From positions 1-64,000 of the forward strand of contig JADHVO010000001.1 in the NCBI GenBank assembly GCA_016783965.1: 64,000 bases of DNA. The letters run 5' to 3'. Shown piece after piece: positions 8,016 through 17,242 of the stretch. The translations under genes and the position numbers were made by a program. Under the pieces are notes generated by a model. That model searched no databases. It was not told where the DNA came from and worked only from the letters and a program-made list of their open reading frames with translations. Source of the DNA: Alphaproteobacteria bacterium (GTDB lineage: Bacteria > Pseudomonadota > Alphaproteobacteria > Micropepsales > Micropepsaceae). Each line of letters begins with the position of its first letter. Position 1 is the first letter of the stretch.

Positions 8016-8277
8016 GACGCCGCTTCGCTTCCGCCACAATCCCGGTCTCCATTTCCTTGAGCGTCTTAGGCCGTGACGGACGCGGGAGAGACGCGTAGAC
8101 GTCCTTCGGGTCGGTTCGCGGGAAGATGGCGGCGGGCTTCAGCAGCACGCCGTCTTCGGTATCCTCCACGACCAATTCCGTCCCGGCATCCCAGCGCCGC
8201 CGGTCGCGAATGGTCTTGGGCAGGATCACCTGCCCCTTGGTCGAGACGGTCGTGACGAGCTTTGGCGCGGATCTCAT
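7996..8277 (-). CDS. AbrB/MazE-type antitoxin
   Basis: Encodes 93 aa. The swapped-hairpin DNA-binding domain is visible in the first 50 residues (TTVSTKGQVILPKTIRDRR, then GTELVVEDTEDGVLLKP). The C-terminal half is basic and probably binds the PIN toxin encoded just downstream. ATG 8277 is chosen over 8316 because it puts the AbrB fold at the usual distance from the start. The pair is a VapBC-like module with an AbrB-type antitoxin; such antitoxins normally repress their own promoter, which would lie just right of 8277. Confidence 0.85.
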   Translation of the reverse strand: MRSAPKLVTTVSTKGQVILPKTIRDRRRWDAGTELVVEDTEDGVLLKPAAIFPRTDPKDVYASLPRPSRPKTLKEMETGIVAEAKRRHARNRY

Positions 8278-8476
8278 GGCATCGAATTTTACGGTAAGAC
8301 AGAAGTAAGATAGCACCTCACTTACGAGATTTCAATCCGCCGACGCTCACATCATCATGCCGGCGGGCATTTGATGGCGGCGCATGTTGGGGAGCGGGCC
8401 GGATTGCATCTGGCGGATGTGAGGGAGTCGCATGATTGCGTGGCGGCTCTTCGCTTCGAGAGATGGCCGCAAGAGG

Positions 8477-9448
8477 TTAGTTGAACGTCTCCCCCACCAT
8501 CTCCTCGCTCTTGGCCCAGAGCGCCTTGGCGCGGGCGGGGTCGAGGGCGTAGGGGCGGATGCCACCGCGGCTCGCGGGATTGTCGTTGCGCTCGGCAACG
8601 TGGCAGTCCTCGCAGTAGAGGCCTCCGACTTCTTCCGCCGGTGCGACGAAGCCCGCCCAGACGCTGGTGGCGGCGCCCTGCGGGATCGTCTTCCACGAGA
8701 AGGACGGCGCGGAGGCCCCGGCGGCCTTGTTCGCTTCCTCGATGCTTTTGATCATCGCGGCCGTCGTCTCGGGCGTCATGTGGCGGCCAAGCTCGGTCTG
8801 GATGCCGCCCGGATGCACGGCAGTGGCGCGGATGCCCTGCGGCTTGTGGCGGCGGTCGAACTCCACCGCGAAGAGGACGTTGGCGGTCTTGGAGCGGCCA
8901 TAGGCGACGAAGGGCGCGTATTCGGTTCGGGCGAAGTTCGGGTCGTCGAGGTCGACGTCGGCGAAGCGGTGACCGGCCGATGACAGGTTCACGAGGCGGC
9001 CGCCATCCTTCTTGAGCAGACCCGCGATGCGGTTCACCAGCACGAAGTGGCCGAGATGGTTGGTGCCGAACTGGGTCTCGAAGCCATCGGCGGTCTTGCC
9101 CTGCGGCGTCGCCATTATGCCGGCGTTGGCGATGATCACGTCGAACGCCTTGCCGGCCTTGTTGAGCGCGTCGGCGCAGGCGCGCACGGATTTGAGACTG
9201 GCGAGATCGCAGGCGACCAGTTCGAGGCTGCCGCCATGCGCGGCGTCCCTGCGCACGGGTTCGGTGGCGCGGTGGGCTTTGTCGAGGTCACGGGCGGCGC
9301 CGACCACGGTGGCGCCATGAGCGGCCAGTGTGCGGGCGGTCTCGACGCCGAGGCCCGCGCTGACACCCGTGACCAGCACGCGTTTGCCGGTGAGGTTCTT
9401 GCCGGCGAGGACTTCGTCGGTGGTCGAGGTGGCGCCGAAAGCCGTCAT
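8477..9448 (-). CDS. Short-chain dehydrogenase/reductase
   Basis: Encodes 323 aa. The Rossmann cofactor motif is TGVSAGLG near residue 27, followed by the NAG motif (IIANAGIMATP), the catalytic serine region (LVNLSSAGHR) and the YxxxK pair in AYGRSKTAN. The layout matches retinol dehydrogenase/protochlorophyllide-reductase-like SDRs, which reduce or oxidise bulky lipophilic substrates with NADP(H). A C-terminal extension includes YCEDCHVAE. It is divergent from the zinc-independent MDR oxidoreductase at 9601; the pair may respond to the same substrate. Confidence 0.88.
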   Translation of the reverse strand: MTAFGATSTTDEVLAGKNLTGKRVLVTGVSAGLGVETARTLAAHGATVVGAARDLDKAHRATEPVRRDAAHGGSLELVACDLASLKSVRACADALNKAGKAFDVIIANAGIMATPQGKTADGFETQFGTNHLGHFVLVNRIAGLLKKDGGRLVNLSSAGHRFADVDLDDPNFARTEYAPFVAYGRSKTANVLFAVEFDRRHKPQGIRATAVHPGGIQTELGRHMTPETTAAMIKSIEEANKAAGASAPSFSWKTIPQGAATSVWAGFVAPAEEVGGLYCEDCHVAERNDNPASRGGIRPYALDPARAKALWAKSEEMVGETFN

Positions 9449-9600
9449 GGTCGTTTCTCCCGTTGCTGTGTGACAAGCAGACGCCGGGTGGCGCGCGATG
9501 GCAAGGGTTGACGCGGCGGCACCGATTGATCGGCGTGCGAAGGCCGCGCACAGTCCGCGCTCAATTTTGATGGATGGAGCCCGGCCATGGAGACGATGTG

Positions 9601-10608
9601 ATGAAAGTTTGGGAAATCCAGAACGCCTACGGCATCGAGAACATGCACGAGGCCGAGAGGCCGGAGCCGAAGGCCGGCAAGGGCCAGATCGTGGTCGCGA
9701 TAAGGGCGGCGTCGCTTAATTATCGCGATCTGATCACGGTGCTGGGCTATGCGGGCGGGTTTCCGCTGCCGCTGATCCCGTTCAGCGACGGCGCGGGCGA
9801 AGTGGTGGACGTGGGCGCAGGCGTGTCGCGCGTCGCGCCGGGTGACCGCGTGTGTCCCTTGTTCTTCCAGTCGTGGATGGACGGACCGATCACGGCGGAG
9901 TCGCGCAATCGGCCGCTCGGCGGGCCGCTCTCGGGCGTGTTGCAGCAGAAGATGCTGCTGGACGACTACGGCGTGGCGAAATTCCCCGCGCATCTTTCGT
10001 ATGACGAGGCGGCCACCCTGCCCTGCGCCGGACTGACGGCGTGGCGCGCGGTGAAGGTGGAGGCGCCGGTCGGGCCGGGCGACACGGTGCTGGTGCAGGG
10101 AACCGGCGGCGTGTCGATCTTTGCGCTGCAATTCGCCAAGGCGCTCGGCGCCAAGGTGATCGCGACGTCGTCGAGCGACGAGAAGCTGGCGCGGGCGAAA
10201 GCCCTGGGGGCCGATCACCTCATCAACTACAAGACCACGCCGGACTGGGGCGCCAAGGCGCGCGAGTTGACCGGCGGCAAGGGCGTCGACGTGGTGGTCG
10301 AGGTCGGCGGCGAGAACACGATGGGCCAGTCGATCGATGCGGCGCGCGTGGGCGGGCACATCGTGGTCATCGGCGTGCTGGGCGGGTATTCGTCGCCGGT
10401 GATCATCCCGGTGCTGTTCGGCAAGAACCTGCACATCCACGGCATCACGGTCGGCTCGCGCGAGCAGTTCGACGACATGTGCGCGCATATCGCGAAGCGG
10501 AAGCTGAAGCCGGTGGTCGACAAGACCTACGGCTTCGACGACGTGCCGGATGCGCTGCGGCTGATGCAGGCGGGCGGGCATTTCGGAAAGATCGTGGTGA
10601 GGGTGTAG
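9601..10608 (+). CDS. MDR-superfamily NAD(P)-dependent alcohol dehydrogenase
   Basis: Encodes 335 aa. The N-terminal GroES-like domain includes LNYRDL and FSDGAGEV, the Rossmann motif is VLVQGTGGVSIFALQFAKALG, and a typical MDR C-terminus follows (YGFDDVPDALRLMQAGGHFGKIVV). The catalytic zinc ligands of classical alcohol dehydrogenases are not evident (SDGAGE replaces the usual GHE), so it is closer to quinone-oxidoreductase-like enzymes. ATG 9601 is used; a start 27 bases upstream is possible. It lies head-to-head with the SDR gene at 8477-9448. Confidence 0.85.
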   Translation: MKVWEIQNAYGIENMHEAERPEPKAGKGQIVVAIRAASLNYRDLITVLGYAGGFPLPLIPFSDGAGEVVDVGAGVSRVAPGDRVCPLFFQSWMDGPITAESRNRPLGGPLSGVLQQKMLLDDYGVAKFPAHLSYDEAATLPCAGLTAWRAVKVEAPVGPGDTVLVQGTGGVSIFALQFAKALGAKVIATSSSDEKLARAKALGADHLINYKTTPDWGAKARELTGGKGVDVVVEVGGENTMGQSIDAARVGGHIVVIGVLGGYSSPVIIPVLFGKNLHIHGITVGSREQFDDMCAHIAKRKLKPVVDKTYGFDDVPDALRLMQAGGHFGKIVVRV

Positions 10609-10611
10609 CGC

Positions 10612-11457
10612 CTATTCCGGCTTCTGCGGCTTGGCCGGAGGGTCGCGCTCGATGGTCACGGCGGTGGCGACCATCGTACCACCGGCATCGGGCGCGGCGA
10701 TGACGGAGACCGTGGCAGCCGGCAGGAGCTGATCGACGGTGCCGGCCTCGATGGCGATGATGGGCACGCCCCTGGCATAGGCGATGGTGGCCGCGCCGGT
10801 GCAGCCCTGCCCATCGGCGGCAGCCTTGCCGTCGCAGGTGGCGCTGCCCTGCGGCTCGCTGCCGTGGAACGCGAGCATGACCGTGCCACCGATTCCGCCC
10901 GGCGTGACTTGTGTAACGCTGCCGTTGACGAGGAGGCGCGCGGGGTTCGCGGGATCGATGGGATAGGCACCCTCACCCGTGCCGCGCGCGTTGGCGGGAT
11001 AGACGCGGATGCCCTGGGCGCGGAGCGTCTTGCCGTCGGGGCTCTTGAGCACGGCGGCGCCCACGTACCAGCCGGGCAGGAGATCGGTCAGCTGGAGCGT
11101 GCGGTTGTGCGCGAGGCGCGTGGCGGTGGTGAGGCCGATGCTGACGGTCTTCTTGTCGGCTGTCTTGAGCGTGAGGAACGGGCCGTCGAGCGTCTGGATG
11201 GTGCCGCGATAATGCGTGGTGACTGCGCTGGGCGCGGGTGCGGCCGGCTGCGGCAGCGTCGTGGTGGGTGCCGGAGTCGTCGGTGTCGGAGTCGCGGGCG
11301 CGACGCCGACAGGCGGACGCAAGACGGGCTGTGCCGGCGGCGCGGCGGGAGTCTGCGACGCGGGCGGCAAGGTGCCAGGGAGCGTTTGCGCCCCGGCGAT
11401 ACTGAAGGTCAGAAGCGCGCCCGAAAGCAACGCGGGTGTGACGTGTCGAGCGCGCAT
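10612..11457 (-). CDS. Exported DUF5666-like protein with Pro/Ala/Thr-rich linker
   Basis: Encodes 281 aa. A signal peptide (about the first 23 residues) is followed by some 60 residues rich in proline, alanine and threonine, which look like a periplasmic spacer. The rest is beta-rich with repeated units such as YRGTIQTLDGPFLTLKTADKK and VIAAPDAGGTMVATAVTIE, the pattern of DUF5666-type domains. Two cysteines (ATCDGKAAADGQGCTG) could form a disulphide. The function is not known. The methyltransferase gene lies just upstream on the same strand (13-base gap), so the two are likely co-transcribed. Confidence 0.65.
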   Translation of the reverse strand: MRARHVTPALLSGALLTFSIAGAQTLPGTLPPASQTPAAPPAQPVLRPPVGVAPATPTPTTPAPTTTLPQPAAPAPSAVTTHYRGTIQTLDGPFLTLKTADKKTVSIGLTTATRLAHNRTLQLTDLLPGWYVGAAVLKSPDGKTLRAQGIRVYPANARGTGEGAYPIDPANPARLLVNGSVTQVTPGGIGGTVMLAFHGSEPQGSATCDGKAAADGQGCTGAATIAYARGVPIIAIEAGTVDQLLPAATVSVIAAPDAGGTMVATAVTIERDPPAKPQKPE

Positions 11458-11470
11458 TCCGATGTTGTTT

Positions 11471-12244
11471 TCAGTGTCGCGGCTTCTGGAATTTAAGCAC
11501 GAATTGGTCGGTATGATGGCGGATCGACGGGTCGAAGACGAGCTTGTCGCGCGGATCGGCCGGATTACGGAGGAAGTTGCCTTCCGCCACCAGCCTGAAG
11601 CCCGCGGCCTCGACCTCTTTCTTCACCACGGCCTCGTCGATGCGGTGCGTCGTGTTGGTGTCGGCGATGCCGGAACCATTGGGCGCGGAGTGGTCGATGA
11701 TCACGAAAAAGCCGCCCGGTTTCAGGGCGTTGAATACGGCCTTGTTGATCAGCGCGGTGTCGGCGGGCGCGAAGAACGGGTCCTTGAAGTCGTGATAGTT
11801 CTGCGCGGTGAACACCACGTCGAGCGCTTCGGGCGCCGCCAGCGTATTCACCGGACCATGCAGCACCGAGACGTTGGAGTAGCCGATGAACTGCTTCTTG
11901 ACGTCCGTGCCGGGCGGCAGGCGCTTGGCCAGGATCGGGTCGAGCTCGCTCGGCAGATAGGCATAGACGAAGCCCTTGTCGCCGACGACCTTGGCGAAGA
12001 TGCGTGTGAAGTACCCCTGGCCCTGCACGAGATCCATGACCTTGGAGCCCGGCCTGATGCCGGCGAAGGCGACGGTCTCGGCCGGCTTGCGCGCCGCGTC
12101 GAGATCGACCTGATCCTTCGGGCGGCCGGCGTCGGCGAGCGCAGCGGTGACATAGGCGGGTGTGGCGGCGGTGTGGGCGGCAATGGCCGCGGTGCCGAGC
12201 AGCGCCGCGGTAAGCCCGGCGGCGAGAAGCATGGAGCGTTTCAT
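11471..12244 (-). CDS. Exported class I SAM-dependent methyltransferase-like protein
   Basis: Encodes 257 aa from ATG 12244, which follows a GAGGGG ribosome binding site. A signal peptide of about 23 residues ends near AIAAHTA. The methyltransferase fold shows motif I as VMDLVQGQGYFTRIFA and motif IV/post-I segments DVVFTAQNYHDF and LKPGGFFVIIDH. A SAM-dependent fold behind a signal peptide is odd, because SAM is cytoplasmic, yet this family of predicted exported methyltransferases is widespread in proteobacteria. It forms a likely operon with the DUF5666-like gene. Confidence 0.78.
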   Translation of the reverse strand: MKRSMLLAAGLTAALLGTAAIAAHTAATPAYVTAALADAGRPKDQVDLDAARKPAETVAFAGIRPGSKVMDLVQGQGYFTRIFAKVVGDKGFVYAYLPSELDPILAKRLPPGTDVKKQFIGYSNVSVLHGPVNTLAAPEALDVVFTAQNYHDFKDPFFAPADTALINKAVFNALKPGGFFVIIDHSAPNGSGIADTNTTHRIDEAVVKKEVEAAGFRLVAEGNFLRNPADPRDKLVFDPSIRHHTDQFVLKFQKPRH

Positions 12245-12313
12245 CCTGATCCCCTCTTGTGTGACGCGGCGGAGACTAGCGGCTGGCGCGGACGGTTGCA
12301 CTGACCGGGATTG

Positions 12314-14133
12314 CTAAGGGGGCATGCGCAGCGCGCCGCGGATGAGGGCGCGATAGAGATACTCCGTAAAGCCTTTCGGTCTGGCGAGACCCATGCGGGC
12401 GAGCGGGTCTGCGTCACCGGGCGCAGGCGAGAAACCGGCGGCTGCGAAGCGCGCGAGTTCGAGGGGCGTGGCGTCTTGCAGGCGTTCAAGGGCGGGGAGC
12501 AGGCGCTGCTCGACCGGCGTGAAATCGCTGCCAAACGGGAAAGCCGGCAGGTGCTCCGCGAACGGCTTGAGCGCGGCAACGATGCGGCCGGCATGGTTCT
12601 CGCGATGGATTGCAGGGATTTCATAATCGGCGCCGATCTTCTTGGCGTCTTTGGCCTGGCGCAGGAGCTCGGGCTGGAAGCGGGAGTCAGCGATCGCAAG
12701 CATCTGCGCGATGACGTGCTCGTCGGATTTGCCGCGCAGGTCGGCGATGCCGTATTCGCTGACGATGATATCGCGCAGATGGCGTGGGATCGTCGCGTGA
12801 CCATAGGCGAAGCGGATGTTGGACTGCGCCTTGGCGCCGAGCCCGCGGGTCGCGCTGATCGAGAGTATAGAGCGGGCGCCTTCCAGCGCGAAGGCCTGGT
12901 CGACGAAGTTGAACTGACCGCCGACGCCGCTGACGACGCGGCCGTCCTCCAGGCCGTCGGACACGACGGCACCGAGCAGCGTCGCCATCATCGCGTTGTT
13001 GACGAAGCGGGCTTTCACCCGGGCAGCGCGTTTCCCGGCCTCGCTGCCATAGAGCTGGTTGGTGAAGGAGATGCGGGTCATCTGGATGCGCGCGAGATCT
13101 TCCGGCGGCATGTCGCGCAGGCGCTGGTAGAAGCGTTTGGTGCCGACGAAGAAGCCGCCATGGATGAGCACGCCATCGACGGCACGCTTCAGGATGCCGG
13201 CATCGACCAGTTCGAGGAATCCCTCGACCAGCATTTCGCTCACGCCGTAGAGGCCGGTGGCGAAGGGCGTGCGCTCTTCATCGGCGCGCGGCGGGGCGTT
13301 GCCGGTGAGTGCGCCGACGGCGGCGTTGAAGGTGGCGTTGTCGTTGTGGCGCAGGATCATCGCGCGCACCGCGGCGTCGCCCTCTTCGCCGATGCCGATC
13401 TGGAGCGTGCCGCCGTCGGGAATCAGCCGCGCGATGTGCAGGCCGATGGCGTATTGCTTGGTCGAGATCGGTTCCTTGGGCGCGCTGAAGAGCGGAAAGT
13501 CGTGGCCGTCGAGGACGTGGCTGAAGGCATCGGCTGGAAGATCACCGTCGCCCGGCATGAACGGCAGCTCGCTGTTCAACTGGCCGGTGAGCAGAAAATG
13601 CGCCCTGCCCTGCCTGCGCGCATCGAGCAGGTCGAGTGTGAGGTCGGGGTTGCACGACAGGCTGTAGCGGCCGCCGCGCTCGGCGACGAGCTGGCCGATC
13701 ACGTTGACGCCGCGCGCCATCAGGTAGTCCGCGGCGTGCGTGTAGTTGGCGGAGATGTAACTGCGCTGCGCGGTGGCGTTGCTCAGCCATTTCCCGGCGA
13801 GGAAGAAGAACTCGTCCACGCGGACGTTGGGCGGGAGCGCGTTGCGGTGGAGCGCGGTGGCGTAGTCATAGGTGGGCGTCTGGCCGAACAGGCGCTGCGC
13901 GAAGGGGCCAAGGAAACGGCGCTCGAGATCGGACTTCGCGGTAGGCGCTTCCAGCGTGAGTGCGGAGAAGATATGCAGGTTGATCGAACGGTCCTTCGCG
14001 GCGCGCTGGAACAGTGCGTTGGCGATATGGTCGCCTTGCCCAAACCGAGCGGCAGGCCGAGCACGATCTGCCGGCCCACCTGGGCGATGACGGAGTCCAC
14101 GAGGGCGTCGGGATCGGTGAAATGCGCGGGCAT
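12314..14133 (-). pseudogene. Acetyl-CoA hydrolase/transferase-family gene with a one-base frameshift
   Basis: The body of the gene (about 12314-14031) encodes a CoA-transferase-family protein, with motifs such as QIGIGEEGDAAVR, EYGIADLRGKSDEHVI and ISFTNQLYG. Its natural N-terminus, MPAHFTDPDALVDSVI through LGLPLGLGKA, starts at ATG 14133 but is in a different frame. The two halves join if one base is added between 14032 and 14033, giving GLGKA then DHIANALFQRAAKD and a protein of about 606 aa. So the gene is either broken by a single deletion or carries a sequencing error. An intact protein would move CoA between short acyl groups or hydrolyse acyl-CoA. Confidence 0.8.
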
Positions 14134-14174
14134 CTTCGCTTGTCGGAATCGCAGGTGGCAGCAATATAAGCGCA

Positions 14175-15173
14175 ATGAGCGACGACACGGATATCGCCGA
14201 GGCGTTGGCGGCCATGGGACTTGGCGCGCCGGCCAAGACCACCCGCCTTTCCGGAGGCGTGTCGTGCGACGTGTGGAGGGTCGACGTGGCCGGTCGCCGG
14301 GCGGCGGTGGTGAAACGCGCACTGCCGAAGCTGCGCGTGACTGCGGACTGGCGCGCACCGCCCGAGCGGGCGGCGGCCGAGGTCGCGTGGTTCCGGCTCG
14401 TGGCGGGGATCGAGCCGCGCTGGGTGCCGGCGGTGCTGGGCGAGGACCGCGCGCGGCACATGTTCGCGATGGAATATCTGCCGCCCGAAACGCATCCGGT
14501 GTGGAAGGCGGAGATGGCGGCCGGCCGCGTGGACGTGGACTTCGCAGCGGACGTGGGCACGGCGCTGGCCACGATCCATGCGGCGACAGCGGGACGCTCA
14601 GATGTGGCGACCACGTTCGACAATGGGGCGCAATTTCATGCGCTCAGGCTGGAGCCCTATCTGTTGTTCACGGCGGACAAGCATCCGTTCGTGGCGGGCG
14701 CGATCCGCGATGAGGTTGCACGCATCGCGGCGGCGCGGATTGCGCTGATGCAGGGGGACATTTCTCCGAAGAACATCCTGAGCGGACCGTCGGGACCGGT
14801 GTTCCTGGATGCGGAGACGGCCTGCTACGGCGATCCGGCGTTCGATGTCGCGTTCTGCATGAACCACTTCCTGCTGAAGGCAGTGTGGCATCCGGAGTGG
14901 ACCGATCTGTATGCGCAATCGTTCGAGGCGATGCGGGCGGCGTATCTCGACGGAGTCGTGTGGGAAAACCCGGTCGAGATCGATCGGCGCGTGGCGCGGC
15001 TGTTGCCAATGTTGTTCCTGGCGCGGGCCGACGGGAAGTCGCCGGTGGAATACCTGACCGACGACGAGAGCCGCGCCTTCGTGCGCGGCGCTGCGATGCA
15101 GATGATCGTCGAACCTCCCGCCAACCTGGCGGTGTTGGCGGAGAGCTATTTCCCGGTGGCGGCGCAGCGCTGA
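14175..15173 (+). CDS. Aminoglycoside/choline-kinase-type phosphotransferase
   Basis: Encodes 332 aa. The kinase-like fold is recognised from the N-lobe lysine region (RRAAVVKRALP), the Brenner-type catalytic loop LMQGDISPKNIL and the metal-binding LDAETACYGDPAFDVAF. These are the signatures of the APH/choline kinase superfamily, which includes antibiotic, choline and sugar kinases. The substrate cannot be told from sequence; nearby genes do not point to antibiotic resistance. The HGD of classical APH is replaced by QGD here. It starts 41 bases from the divergent CoA-transferase gene. Confidence 0.82.
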   Translation: MSDDTDIAEALAAMGLGAPAKTTRLSGGVSCDVWRVDVAGRRAAVVKRALPKLRVTADWRAPPERAAAEVAWFRLVAGIEPRWVPAVLGEDRARHMFAMEYLPPETHPVWKAEMAAGRVDVDFAADVGTALATIHAATAGRSDVATTFDNGAQFHALRLEPYLLFTADKHPFVAGAIRDEVARIAAARIALMQGDISPKNILSGPSGPVFLDAETACYGDPAFDVAFCMNHFLLKAVWHPEWTDLYAQSFEAMRAAYLDGVVWENPVEIDRRVARLLPMLFLARADGKSPVEYLTDDESRAFVRGAAMQMIVEPPANLAVLAESYFPVAAQR

Positions 15174-15303
15174 CTTTCCCCGTTTACGGGGAAGGTGGAT
15201 CGCGGCGCGAGACGGAAGCGGGAGAGTCCCTGTGGAGCGAGTTCTGCGCCTTCGGTGCTGTCCATCGCTTCGCGATGGTCCCCTCCCCGTAAACGGGGAG
15301 GAA
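15174..15303. repeat. Inverted-repeat element with CCCCG-type hairpins
   Basis: The 16-mer TCCCCGTTTACGGGGA (15177-15192) recurs in inverted orientation as TCCCCGTAAACGGGGA (15284-15299), and each copy is itself a small hairpin. Between them lies another perfect hairpin, CCATCGC-TTC-GCGATGG (15262-15278). The element fills the space between two convergent genes. Similar intergenic repeats with CCCCGTTTACGGGG arms are scattered through alphaproteobacterial genomes. It may stop transcription from both sides or be a short miniature repeat. No transposase is present. Confidence 0.7.
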
Positions 15304-15318
15304 AACGGGCGCCGATTG

Positions 15319-15882
15319 CTACTGCGCAGGTTCGAGATATTTCAGCTTGTCGTCGGCTTTGGCAGCCCGGACCGCCACGTCGCTCGGCGCGCCGAGCGTG
15401 CGGGTCCAGGCGGCGAACTCGAGCGCGATGCCGTCCGGATCGTAGAAATAAATCGAGCGCACGAAGGTCGTGGGCGTGATCTCGAGGCTCGCCTGCTGCG
15501 GGCTGTCATCGTGGCTGATGACGGGGCTGCACTTTACCCCCTTCTCCACCAGCTTCTTGTGATAGGCGTCGATCCGGTCGGCCGGCACGTTGATGGCGAT
15601 ATGGTTCATCGATCCGTGTGCGGACGGTCCAGGCAGGACGCCCGGCGTGGCGGAGGCGACGCCGGGCGCTGCCTCCGGTGCGTTGGGGAACCAGAAGAAG
15701 GCGAGACTGTCGCCGTTGCCCATGTCGAAGAAGAAGTGCTGGCCCATGCCGTTCGGCAGCTCGATCGTCTTGATCAGCTTCATGCCGAGCACGTTGGTGT
15801 AGAAGTCGACGGTGCGCGCCATGTCCTTGCACACCAGCGCCAGATGGTTGACGCCCAGAAGTTCGAATTCGGTATTGGACAT
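15319..15882 (-). CDS. VOC-family (glyoxalase/dioxygenase-like) protein
   Basis: Encodes 187 aa with two beta-alpha-beta-beta-beta modules: VNHLALVCKDMARTVDFY at the start and MNHIAINVPADRIDAYHKKL in the second half. A late acidic ligand lies in FYDPDGIALEF. The histidines in VNHLAL and MNHIAI and the glutamate in LEF fit the usual metal site. VOC enzymes include glyoxalases, extradiol dioxygenases and fosfomycin-type transferases; the exact reaction cannot be told. The outer-membrane-type gene ends about 30 bases further left on the same strand; the repeat element lies to the right. Confidence 0.82.
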   Translation of the reverse strand: MSNTEFELLGVNHLALVCKDMARTVDFYTNVLGMKLIKTIELPNGMGQHFFFDMGNGDSLAFFWFPNAPEAAPGVASATPGVLPGPSAHGSMNHIAINVPADRIDAYHKKLVEKGVKCSPVISHDDSPQQASLEITPTTFVRSIYFYDPDGIALEFAAWTRTLGAPSDVAVRAAKADDKLKYLEPAQ

Positions 15883-15913
15883 TGCTCGCTCCTGCTTCGA
15901 CGGATTTACGCTA

Positions 15914-17107
15914 TCAGAAATAGGTGCGGACCACGAACTGGAACTGGGTCTCGGTCTGGTGGGGCGCGTCGCCCTCGATCAGGCGCTGGGCGCGGGTGTC
16001 TTCGACCAGCAGGTACTCGGCGGAGAGCCGAACCCAGTTGCGCGGGAGCCAGGTTACCGTGGCGTCAAAGGCATGACCGTCTTCGCTGAGCGGTGAGGGG
16101 CCGGCGGCGGTGCGCGTTCGTGTCTGGAACACGTCGGCGCGCGCGGCCAGCCACCAGTCGGTGAGGTCCCAGCCGACCAGCGCATAGGCAGACTGGAAGT
16201 CCGTTGCGGTGAAGGCCGCGGCCGATGCCCGGTGGATCGTGTCGCCGCGCATCGCCTGGCCGAGGATGGTGACGTTGCCGAGCTGACGGCGGAATCCGGC
16301 TTCCCAGAAGGTGGTGTGCCACGAGCGTGTGAGCATCGGATCAGCTTCATTGTCGTAGCGCATGAGCTCGAAACCGGTCTTGCCTTCGATCTCATAGGAC
16401 AGATCGAGGTACCAGCCGGGCGTGTTGTCGATCTCGCGGAAGACGTGGATCGTCACGGGCGGCGTGCGGCCGGCGGCGACGGCAACGGCATCGGGCAGAC
16501 GCTCCTTCTCGAACAGGCCGGAGATGCGGTCGTCGAAACTCCAGCCGCGCTCTGCGATCAGCACGCCGTTGGAATCATTGAAGCCGAGGAGCGAGCCGAT
16601 CAGCGTGACGTCGTTGTCGTTGCTGCGCCATTCGAGCGTGCCTTCGGCACCGATCGTGCGCACCTCGGCCCCCACCCAGGAGTTGATCGCCGACGGCGTG
16701 ACGGTCCAGAACGTCGACCAGCCGACGTTCTCGTTCTCGAGGCTGAACGGCGGAAAGAAGGCGCCGACGCGCATGCTCCAGCGCCAGTTGGTGGAAGACG
16801 GCGCAGCGTAGCCGATGAATGCTTCGGTCAGGTCGAGCGCGATGCCGTACTCGGTATCGATGCGGCCGTCGGCCTGCGCGAACCAGTTGTCCTGTTGCCC
16901 GCGCAGCTCGGCGACGATGTTGCCCGACTTGAGATTGGCGTCATCTTCGCCGTAGCGCAGCTTGCCGAGGCCGCCATCCAGATAGGTGTGCTGGGCTGAT
17001 GGCGCTACCAGCCGGACATCGGCAAATCCCTCGAACTGAATCGCTGCGGCGCTCGCACCGGTGGCGAGCAGAATCGAAGCGAAAAATGCCAAGACCGCGA
17101 ATCTCAT
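15914..17107 (-). CDS. Outer-membrane beta-barrel-type protein (paralogue 1)
   Basis: Encodes 397 aa from ATG 17107; starts at 17134 and 17179 are also open. A signal peptide (MRFAVLAFFASILLATGASAA) leads into a long beta-rich chain with alternating hydrophobic and aromatic residues, ending in VVRTYF with the terminal phenylalanine typical of outer-membrane proteins. Conserved landmarks shared with the paralogue at 27532-28740 are ADVRLV, YLDGGLGKLRYG, VGAFFPP, SAINSWVGAEVRTIG, FQSAY and ADVFQTRTR. No porin family is recognised with certainty; it may be a passive channel or a surface protein. Confidence 0.7.
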   Translation of the reverse strand: MRFAVLAFFASILLATGASAAAIQFEGFADVRLVAPSAQHTYLDGGLGKLRYGEDDANLKSGNIVAELRGQQDNWFAQADGRIDTEYGIALDLTEAFIGYAAPSSTNWRWSMRVGAFFPPFSLENENVGWSTFWTVTPSAINSWVGAEVRTIGAEGTLEWRSNDNDVTLIGSLLGFNDSNGVLIAERGWSFDDRISGLFEKERLPDAVAVAAGRTPPVTIHVFREIDNTPGWYLDLSYEIEGKTGFELMRYDNEADPMLTRSWHTTFWEAGFRRQLGNVTILGQAMRGDTIHRASAAAFTATDFQSAYALVGWDLTDWWLAARADVFQTRTRTAAGPSPLSEDGHAFDATVTWLPRNWVRLSAEYLLVEDTRAQRLIEGDAPHQTETQFQFVVRTYF

Positions 17108-17242
17108 CAGAAAGTAAATCGTTCCAAAACCCATGAAAACCGGGCCTTGCGCGCAACGAACCTTAACGGCGTGGAGCATCCGTATAACTACCCATTAACG
17201 GCGCCGACCTAGAATTCCGGCTTTAAGGCCAAGTTGAGTTCG

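Noticed and set aside
12311..14713. An 800-codon plus-strand frame across the CoA-transferase gene
   Set aside because: Translation has no recognisable motifs and it lies antisense to a well-supported gene family.
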